Assembly: GCA_903951635.1 (NCBI GenBank)
Contig: CAJBCV010000185.1
Location: forward strand, 1-34,655
Length of the DNA stretch: 34,655 nucleotides
Direction: 5' to 3'
DNA from: an uncultured Planctomycetaceae bacterium
Lineage (GTDB): Bacteria; Planctomycetota; Planctomycetia; Pirellulales; UBA1268
Part shown: positions 20,824 to 27,680 of the stretch, one piece after another
Numbering within the stretch: position 1 is the stretch's first letter
How the letters are laid out: each line of letters opens with the position of its first letter
Notes under the pieces: generated by a model
What the model was told of the DNA's origin: nothing
The model's database searches: none
The model's input: only the letters and a program-made list of their open reading frames with translations
Made by a program: the position numbers and the translations under genes

Positions 20824-22317
20824 TCAAAGCTCAAAATGTATTTTCCTGACCGGATTATCCGGGATGTTTACGTCTATTGACGGAGACTTGTCAGCGGAGG
20901 ATGAAATCGGTCGGAGCCCGACCCGGCCGCCGTTTGGAAGTTCGAAGAGTTTCCCAGGATAACCGGGAGGAGTGACATCCTTTGCCCCAGCGGTTAGTTC
21001 GGCAAACACCCTCTCCGCCTCAGCCAATCCGCCATTCATTCGGCGGATTCCCGGAGAGGCTCCAGGCCTTCCCAGAGGTTGTCCCTCGGGAGTAAGAATA
21101 TCAGCCAGCGATCGCGGGCTAGGTGGCGTAGTCCCGCTGCTCGCTCCTGCGAGTCCCTTCCCAACTTGCCAGAGGTAAGGGATGGCCAACATTCTGATTA
21201 CCCAGTCCTGCCGCTGGTAGTCCGGCATGTCGCTCCAGATCTCTGGCAGCCTCGGAATGTTCGTGATCGTGCCCACGGCGCCGTCGACTGTAGCATTGGC
21301 GAAGCGTCCCGGATTCGCCAAAAACCGGAATGGCAGTTCCGCAGTTCCAATCACATCGCCGATGAGCGGTCGGTGGTAGAGATTGCCGGCGATCCAGTAG
21401 AAGGTGTCGTCGTGGACGTAATTGGGAACGAAGTAGGTTGTGCCACCGGCTTCAAATGATTTTGATCCCCGTGGATCACTGATGAGTGGTTGATCGCTGG
21501 CAAGTCTTCCGAAGAACGTGTACCAGGCGCTGATGTACCACGGAGGAGCTGCCTGAATGGTCGGTCCGGAATACTCTGGCGGCGATGCCGCTCGAACGTC
21601 CTCATCCGCCACCGGCATAAACTGCACGTCCCCTTCGAAGCCCGTCCACACGGCCGTGACGACCCCCGGTCCGTCGTCGCTACCGGGTTGATAGACCAGC
21701 GGCGTGGTCGTCACGGTCGATTGGCCATTTGCCAGAGTCAGCGCGGTTGACCCGGTTGTTCCCTCTTGGCTCCCCGAGTTTGCCGCATCCGCCTCGGTTG
21801 CTCCGGTGGCAAAGAACATCAGGCCACCGCCCGAGCCGCCGGTGTACTTCGCCGAAATAGTCAGGTCGTTCGCAACAGAGCCGTTATCAGAGCCCGACGA
21901 GGAACCGGCCCCCGCACCTGACCAGTACAATCGCCAGAGTTCGGCGTTCGTCAGGCTGCCATCCGCGTCATTGCCCTGGCCGCCATCGCTGGAGCTCCCC
22001 GCGTCTTGCGATAAAAGTGCCGGGAGGTTCGACGAAGAACCACCAGTGGCCCCAGAGGAAGAGGAAGTAGCCCCTAATCCGGCGCCGTACAAGAGCCAAA
22101 GATCGCTTCCGCCGGCTGAACTGCCGGTATTCGTGCCGTTGCCCTGCCCGCCAGTGTTTGAGCCCCCGGTGTATTGCGACGAAAGCACGGGACTGTTTGG
22201 ATCGGGACTGCTTCTAGTCACAGAAGGGGACGAACCCGCTGCTGATCCCGTGCCGCTCAAAAGGGCAGGGCCGTATGGATTAGAGCTATGACCGAAAGTC
22301 GTGTTCGTTGAGCGCAT
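20824..22317 (-). pseudogene. polymorphic-toxin-like protein, 5' end replaced by IS256
   Basis: The 497-residue frame starts inside the IS256 terminal repeat; its first 11 codons (MRSTNTTFGHS) are insertion-element sequence, so the native N-terminus is lost. Residues ~12-165 are Ser/Gly-rich with about three ~55-residue degenerate repeats (LWLLYGAGLGATSSS, LWRLYWSGAGAGSSS, and SSQYTGGS / SAKYTGGS units). Residues ~165-425 are a non-repetitive region with aromatic segments (PPWYISAWYTFFG, FYWIAGNLYHRP). The last 68 residues (430-497: GLAEAERVFAEL, LPNGGRVGLRPISS, PSIDVNIPDNPVRKIHF) have the look of a compact C-terminal toxin domain found at the ends of Rhs/CDI-type proteins, possibly nuclease-like. 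That assignment is inference. It is followed by an immunity-like gene. Secretion signals, if any, were upstream and are gone. Confidence 0.6.
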
Positions 22318-22327
22318 GAAAAAAGGC

Positions 22328-22389
22328 GGCGTATCCTGCTGGGGCTATCACCCCACCAGCCGCCCCACGTTGGGGCAAAAGGATACGCC
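22328..22389 (+). promoter_or_regulatory. inverted repeat abutting the transposase start
   Basis: GGCGTATCC (22328-22336) pairs perfectly with GGATACGCC (22381-22389), 3 nt before the transposase ATG. Internal GGGGC/GCCCC segments can extend the stem. It may hide the ribosome binding site in read-through transcripts. Confidence 0.6.
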
Positions 22390-22392
22390 ACC

Positions 22393-23709
22393 ATGCGAGG
22401 TTTTACGGTTCGCGGTTCGGAAAGTCCAGGATCGAGAGCGAAGGGTGTGCGGTCGTCGCCCGAAGGCGCGGAGCCGATCGACGAGATCGTGGAGAGCGGG
22501 CGGAGCCCGCTCGACTCGATCGTCCGTGACGGAGCGAGACGGATGCTGCAGGCAGCCTTGGAGAGCGAGGTGGACGCCTTCCTCGAGGAGCATGCGGCGA
22601 TGCTCGATGAGCGAGGCAGGCGTCGAGTCGTTCGCAATGGCTACCTGCCATCCCGGGAGGTCGCGACCGGCGCCGGCATCTTGGAGGTAAGCCAGCCACG
22701 AGTCCGCGACAAGGCGTCGATTGGCGACGAACGGATCGTCTTCTCGTCAAAGATCCTTCCCCCGTACCTTCGGAAGAGCCGGTCGATGGAGGAGCTCATT
22801 CCTTGGCTCTACCTCAAGGGTGTCTCGACCGGCGATTTCGGGCAGGCGCTCGAATCCCTCATCGGGCCGTCGGCAAAGGGCTTCAGTCCGAATGTGATCG
22901 TTCGGCTCAAGGAGCGATGGGGCGGGGAATACGACGAGTGGAGCCGCCGCGACCTCACCGGCAAGCAGTACGTCTACGTCTGGGCGGACGGAATCCACGT
23001 GCGAATCCGCCTGGAGGATCCGGCCAATCCGAAGCAGTGCCTGCTCGTGGTCATGGGGGCCACGGCCGACGGCCAGAAAGAATTGATCGCCGTCATCGAC
23101 GGCGTCCGCGAGAGCAAGCAGAGCTGGCTCGAACTGCTCCTCGACCTCAAGAACCGTGGGCTCTCCATTCCACCGACGATCGCCGTCGCCGACGGTGCCC
23201 TCGGCTTCTGGGCCGCGCTGCGGGAGGCCTACCCGACGACGCGTGAGCAACGCTGCTGGGTCCACAAAACCGCCAACGTCATGAACGTCATGCCCAAGGC
23301 GATCCAACCGAAAGCCAAGGCCGATCTCCACCAGATCTGGCTGGCCGAAACCAGGGAAATGGCCAACAAGGCCTTCGACCACTTCTTGGCGAAGTACGGC
23401 GCCAAGTACGAAGCGGCATGCGCATCCCTGGCGAAGGACCGCGACGTGCTCCTTGCCTTCTACGATTTCCCAGCCGAGCACTGGAGCCACCTGCGCACCA
23501 CCAACCCCATCGAGAGCACCTTCGCGACGATCCGACTGCGGCATCGCCGCACCAAGGGGAGCGGCTCGAGGAAGGCCAGTCTCGCAATGATGTACAAACT
23601 CGCCGAGTCAGCGGCTCGCCGCTGGCGACGCCTCAACGGAAGCCATCAACTCACCCTCGTGATCCAAGGTCGGATCTTCACCGACGGAGTCCTGCAGAAC
23701 GCCGCCTGA
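22393..23709 (+). CDS. IS256-family transposase
   Basis: A 438-residue DDE transposase (Transposase_mut family) that moves the element by a copy-out mechanism. The catalytic residues are visible: first Asp in YVYVWADGIHVR, second Asp in IAVADGALGFW, and Glu in RTTNPIESTFATIRLRHRR. The conserved CWVHKTANVMNVMPK (C/H motif) follows the second Asp. An N-terminal zinc-less DNA-binding region (GARRMLQAALESEVDAFLEEH) is typical. The frame is complete and undamaged, so the element could be active. The start ATG at 22393 directly follows an inverted repeat, and no clear Shine-Dalgarno is visible. Confidence 0.96.
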   Translation: MRGFTVRGSESPGSRAKGVRSSPEGAEPIDEIVESGRSPLDSIVRDGARRMLQAALESEVDAFLEEHAAMLDERGRRRVVRNGYLPSREVATGAGILEVSQPRVRDKASIGDERIVFSSKILPPYLRKSRSMEELIPWLYLKGVSTGDFGQALESLIGPSAKGFSPNVIVRLKERWGGEYDEWSRRDLTGKQYVYVWADGIHVRIRLEDPANPKQCLLVVMGATADGQKELIAVIDGVRESKQSWLELLLDLKNRGLSIPPTIAVADGALGFWAALREAYPTTREQRCWVHKTANVMNVMPKAIQPKAKADLHQIWLAETREMANKAFDHFLAKYGAKYEAACASLAKDRDVLLAFYDFPAEHWSHLRTTNPIESTFATIRLRHRRTKGSGSRKASLAMMYKLAESAARRWRRLNGSHQLTLVIQGRIFTDGVLQNAA

Positions 23710-25239
23710 TTCAGCCTTCACGAACACAACATTTGACAATAGCTCCTTTGCCAACGCCTCAGCCACCTCGTCCGAGAGTGTGGTCAGGCCTTGGAGCAAT
23801 AGCCTGTCCTTGTGCTTCGCAAGCGCCTCGGCCAGCTCAAGCGAAAGCGTTGTCAGGCCGTTGAGTCTCAGATCACCCGCGTGAGTGGCCAGGGAGCCGG
23901 CTGCTTCCGGCGTGAGGGTCGTCAGTCCACTGAGATCAACAGCATTTTCGTGCTTCGCTAATCCCTCGGCGGCCTCGGCCGAGAGCGTCGTCAGACCTTT
24001 GAGATCAAGATAGTTCTTGTGTCTCGCCAACCCCGCAGCCGCCTCGGCGGAGAGCGTCGTCAAGCCGTTAAGGTCAAGCTCGCCCTCATGCGTACTCAGC
24101 GCCTCGGCCGCCTCGCCCGAGAGGGTGGTCAGATTGGGGAACGATAGGGTGCCCTCGCGGGTCGCAAGCGCCTTGGCGCATCCCGGCGAGAGTGTCGTCA
24201 GGCCGAGGAGGGCAAGAAGACCCTCGTGTTTCGCCAAAGCCTCAGCCGCCTCGTCCGAGAGCATGGTTAGGCCGTTGAGCCATAGACTGCCCTTGTGCTT
24301 CGCCAATGCCTCGGCCACCTTGTCAGAGACCGTCGTCAGGCCGTCGAGGATCAGGCCACCCTCGTGATTTGCCAGGGACGCGGCCGCCTTTGGAGAGAGC
24401 GTTGTCAGACCGCCGAGGCCAAGAAGACCCTTGTGCTTCGCCAGCGCCTCAGCCGCCTCGTCCGAGACCGTCGTCAGACTGTAGAGGCCCAAATCACCCT
24501 CGTGCTCTGCCAGGAAGGCGGCCGCTCTCGGCGAGAGCGTCGTCAGGCCGCCGAGGAACAGGTGGCCCTGGTACGCCCCCAACATCCTGGCCGCCTCGTC
24601 CGTGAGCGTCTTCGGGCCGTTGAGCCACAGGCCGCCCTTGTGCGTCGCCAGGGCCTTGGCCGCCCCATCCGAGAGCGTCGTCAGGCCTCCGAGCACCAGA
24701 TAACCATCGTGCGTCGCCAGCGCCTCGGCGGCCTCATCCGAGAGCTCCGTCAAGCCTTCGAGAATCAACCACCACTTGTGCCTTGCCAGCGATTCGGCAG
24801 CGTCGTCCGAGAGCCGCGAAAGGCCCCTGAGATACAGGTTGCCCACGTGCTGCGCGAGCGACTCGGCTGCCTGATCCGACACTGTCGCCAGACCGTTGAG
24901 ATACAGGTCGCCCCTGATCGCCGCCAGCGACTCGGCTACCTCGTCCGAGAGTGTCGCAAGGCCGTTGAGGGAAATGTTGCCCTCGTTGTGAGCCAGCGCC
25001 TTGGCCACCGTCTCCGAGAGCGTTGTCAGGCCGTCGAGAGCCAATGGGCCTCGGTGTGTCCCCAGCACCTCGGCTACTTCCGGCGAGAGAGTCGTCAAGC
25101 CGTTGAGATTCAGCTCGCTCGGAGGAGTCGCAAGTTCCCTTGCCCGCTCAACATCTAACTCCTGGATCTCGTTCGTATCCTGCTGCCCAATTGCCGGCAC
25201 CATCATCGCCATGACGATCGACACGATCACCCAGCGCAT
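23608..25239 (-). pseudogene. secreted 23-residue leucine-rich-repeat protein, 3' end cut by IS256
   Basis: It starts at the ATG at 25239 with an excellent GGAGGTGA ribosome binding site. Residues 1-19 (MRWVIVSIVMAMMVPAIGQ) are a signal peptide, so the protein is exported. From residue ~42 there are 19 complete, gap-free 23-residue repeats and the start of a 20th. The consensus is GLTTLS-x-EAAEALAKHKG followed by x-L-x-L-x; such units should stack as a leucine-rich-repeat solenoid, probably for binding. The native sequence ends at 23744 inside repeat 20; the last ~45 residues in frame come from antisense IS256 sequence. The original C-terminus is lost, so any attached domain is unknown. It lies on the same strand as the toxin-like gene across the insertion, so a shared origin is possible but unproven. 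Confidence 0.75.
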
Positions 25240-25444
25240 AGGTCACCTCCAAACGAAGATCGGGCTGCAAGGTCCCCTTGAATTACACCCCCCACATTAG
25301 GGCGTCTGCCAAGACCTCGCTATGCCGATGAGGCACAGGAATTCAGGCTCGGGAGCGGGCCGACTCCGATTCGGCGAGGAGGGAGACAGAGCGTGCGGAT
25401 GGCGGTTAGCGGGATGAGTCGGGAAGAACGGCTTTGATATTGGA

Positions 25445-25655
25445 TCAAAGCGCCTTGGTCGCCTCGTCCGAGAGCGTGATCAGGCCACTGGGGCACAGGT
25501 CGCCCGGATACTTGGCTCTCGCCTCGGCGATCTCCGGGGAGGGCGACCTCACGCCGCCCCGATCATCCTCGAAGTGGGTGAGGCAGAAATGGAGCTGTTG
25601 GCGGGCCGAGGCCGTGCTCGATGCTAGCTCGACAGGGCAGGGCGGGGGGCGCTCC
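25445..25655 (-). pseudogene. C-terminal relic of a second repeat protein
   Basis: In the minus frame ending at the TGA 25445-25447, the sequence reads EIAEARAKYPGDLCPSGLITLSDEATKAL and stops. This matches the repeat of the downstream 23-residue-repeat gene (A-E-A-x-A-K, G-D-L, GL-x-TLSDEA). No start codon or further repeats are found upstream, where the frame stops near 25658. It is a fragment of a tandem paralogue, apparently lost towards the island's right end. The rest of 25240-25873 shows no other gene. Confidence 0.5.
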
Positions 25656-25873
25656 GTTCACGGACATTTCGAGTCATCTCGAGACAGGCCGGTCGCGACT
25701 TGTCGCTGACTTGTCGCGCGAGTGGTCTCGATTTGGCTTGTGGTGGCTCGGTTTGGCTCGATTTCGCCTTCGGGGCCGGAGGCCCGCGGTGCCGTCGCCG
25801 AGGCCCGTAGGAGCGTTTCGGCCTCGTTTTCACGGGTGTTCGTATCGGGCGTCCCGGGCACCCCTTCGCCGAC

Positions 25874-25930
25874 CTTGAAAACCGGCAACGGCGAAAGTCG
25901 TTCGTGGGTTCAAATCCCACCCCATCCGTT
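25874..25930 (+). repeat. tRNA-Ser 3'-half copy (putative attR)
   Basis: 57 nt matching 19887-19943 of the tRNA-Ser gene with three differences. Two are compensatory in the variable-arm stem (AGCG/CGCT becomes AACG/CGTT), and the third is TTCGAAT to TTCAAAT in the T loop. There is no tRNA 5' half upstream. Confidence 0.85.
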
Positions 25931-26498
25931 GTTTTGGAATGGCTTCTTTTCAGCAGCGGAGGGGCTATTCCGTCCCTCGGATACCGGCAAGGGTCTGGCC
26001 ACGGCCCGGAATGCCTGACTTGTCGGCAGTGAGCAGCCGAGGAGGCCCTTCCGGCCCGTCTCAGAAGGGGAGTGCCCGGGGGTGTCAGGTTCCGAGAGGG
26101 TCATCCTGGGAGTATCTCGGAGCCAAATGTCTAGGCCCTGTCCGGCGCGTGTTCCCGGGAGGGTTCATCGCTTCCCGTTGAAGTTCTTGGGGTTGCGACG
26201 CTGTCCTGGCTGTCCCGCCCCTCCGGAAGAATGTGTCTGGCTGGCCGCCGGGCTCCTTGCGAGCAACACGCCCACGGGGCGTACCCGTGCGGTTTCCACG
26301 TGGAGACGCTCGATCTAGGGTTCGAGACGTCCGACGCCCCGATGACGTGGGGCTCGCCGAGCGCCTGAGCCTTGCTCAAGTAGCCCGGTCCTGACGTGGA
26401 TCAGTTCAAGGGGGGCAGGTCAATGACCTGGAACACGTAGACCACGCAAAACATCAACGCCCGCACGGGCCGTAAAGGCCGCATACACGCCGCTGCGA
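25931..26498. other. 568-bp intergenic region with no recognised gene
   Basis: Between the tRNA fragment and the end of the VWA gene I find no gene with credible codon use, no RNA gene and no clear terminator. Short open frames on both strands have no recognisable family motifs. Confidence 0.5.
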
Positions 26499-27680
26499 CT
26501 ACCCCCGACGCACGATGACGCCATTCTTTGCCAACCACTCGCCGAGATCTTGTCTGCGGATGGCCGCGGCCATCAGGTCGGGGAACAAGTCGGGCGTGCA
26601 AGCGAACGCCGGGGCGCCAATCGCGGTCATCTGCATCGCGAGCCGTTCGTCGTAGCAAGGCGCGCCGTCGTCGCTCAGCGCGAGCAAGCACACCATTGTG
26701 ACGCCCGAGCCAACGAGCCCCGCCGTGCGCCGCAGGAGTTGCTCAGAGACTCCCCCTTCGATCAGGTCGGAGATAAGGACGAAGATGGTTTGCGTCGGTC
26801 GCGTGATGAGTTGCTGGCAATAGCCGACGGCCCGATTAATGTCGGTGCCACCACCGAGCTGCGTGCCGAACAGGACTTCGACCGGATCGCCGAGTTTCTC
26901 CGTCAGGTCAACGACGCTCGTATCAAAGACGACCATTCGAGTGTTCACGGCCCGGAGCGAAGCCATCACCGCCGCGAAGACACTCGAGTAAACGACCGAC
27001 GTCGCCATGGATCCGCTTTGGTCGATGCAGAGGACGATATCGCGCAACGAGGAGCGTCGCCGCGCAAAACCTATCGGACGTTCGGCGACGATCGTCTTTC
27101 TATCGGGTAGGTAATTGTGCAAGTTCTTGCGGATTGTTCGATCCCAATCGATCTCATCCATCCGCGGCCGCGAAGTGCGCGACGACTTTGACAACGCCCC
27201 GCGGATGGCCGACGTGAGCGGATTGCGAAGCCTTTGTTCGAGATCATCGACCACTTTGCGCACGACCTGCCGTGCCGTCTCCTTCGCTTTCCTCGGAATC
27301 ACGTTGGCGAGCGAAATCAACGTGCCGACGAGGTGCACGTCGGGTTCGATCGCTTCGAGTGATTCCTGCTCCAAAAGCAATTGCTGCAGATTCAATCGCT
27401 CAAGAGCGTCACGCTGCATGACCTGCACGACACTCTTCTTGAAGTAGAGACGAATGTCGCCGAGCCAGCGATTCACGTTGGGGCATGAAGGTCCGAGCCC
27501 GGCCGAGCGAGTTGAGTCGTAAAGGGCTTCGAGGACGCTATCGATCCGCAAGTCATCGGGCCCGAGAGGGTCCACACCGCCGAAGGGATCACCTTGGTCG
27601 GTGCCTCGCATGCCTTCGACGGCCGGCTTGCCGAGCACAAGTCGCCATCGGCGAAGACGTTCTTCCTCGGTGATGTTCAT
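26499..27680 (-). CDS. VWA-domain protein of the MoxR/DUF5682 operon (YehP-like)
   Basis: 393 residues. The N-terminal half is helical with the family start LRRWRLVLGKPAVEG. The C-terminal von Willebrand A domain has an intact metal-ion-dependent adhesion site: DQSGSM (220-225), GGGTD (276-280) and ISDLIEGG (303-310). It corresponds to E. coli YehP, an uncharacterised VWA protein. In MoxR-VWA pairs the VWA partner typically couples the AAA+ ATPase to a target protein in the cytoplasm; that role is inferred here. The start ATG at 27680 follows a stop in the same frame and lies 92 nt inside the end of the DUF5682 gene, so translation is probably coupled. It is the last gene of the operon. Confidence 0.9.
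   Translation of the reverse strand: MNITEEERLRRWRLVLGKPAVEGMRGTDQGDPFGGVDPLGPDDLRIDSVLEALYDSTRSAGLGPSCPNVNRWLGDIRLYFKKSVVQVMQRDALERLNLQQLLLEQESLEAIEPDVHLVGTLISLANVIPRKAKETARQVVRKVVDDLEQRLRNPLTSAIRGALSKSSRTSRPRMDEIDWDRTIRKNLHNYLPDRKTIVAERPIGFARRRSSLRDIVLCIDQSGSMATSVVYSSVFAAVMASLRAVNTRMVVFDTSVVDLTEKLGDPVEVLFGTQLGGGTDINRAVGYCQQLITRPTQTIFVLISDLIEGGVSEQLLRRTAGLVGSGVTMVCLLALSDDGAPCYDERLAMQMTAIGAPAFACTPDLFPDLMAAAIRRQDLGEWLAKNGVIVRRG

Larger units (their letters stand above)
22285..23743 (+). mobile_element. IS256-family insertion sequence
   Basis: A 1459-bp element bounded by imperfect terminal inverted repeats (22285-22308 and 23720-23743; 17 of 24 positions match), containing one intact transposase gene. 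The 8 bp outside each end (GGATTAGA and TCCTTTGC) do not match, so the usual 8-9 bp target duplication is absent. Both flanking minus-strand genes are cut exactly at its ends. Confidence 0.85.
19887..25930. mobile_element. degenerate tRNA-Ser-associated genomic island
   Basis: The segment is bounded by a 57-bp direct repeat (54/57 identical) running from the tRNA-Ser anticodon loop to 2 nt past its 3' end. Tyrosine-recombinase elements typically use this stretch as att site. The content is accessory: toxin-immunity-like genes, an IS256 element and repeat proteins, with base composition less GC-rich than the flanking core. No intact integrase is present, so the element is probably fixed. Confidence 0.5.

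Noticed and set aside
22277..23751. Target-site duplication around the IS256 element
   Set aside because: The 8-mers GGATTAGA and TCCTTTGC do not match, nor do versions shifted by one or two bases.
23750..25130. Regular 69-bp repeats considered as a CRISPR array or satellite
   Set aside because: The unit is an exact multiple of three, diverged mainly at synonymous or tolerated positions, with no invariant repeat and unique spacer structure; it encodes protein repeats.
24295..25158. 287-codon plus-strand frame with apparent internal repeats
   Set aside because: The periodicity is the mirror of the 69-bp coding repeat of the minus-strand leucine-rich-repeat gene, which has the signal peptide and ribosome binding site.
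25624..25920. Minus-strand frame starting MGFEPTNDFRRCRFSR
   Set aside because: It is the antisense of the tRNA-Ser 3' fragment, not a gene.
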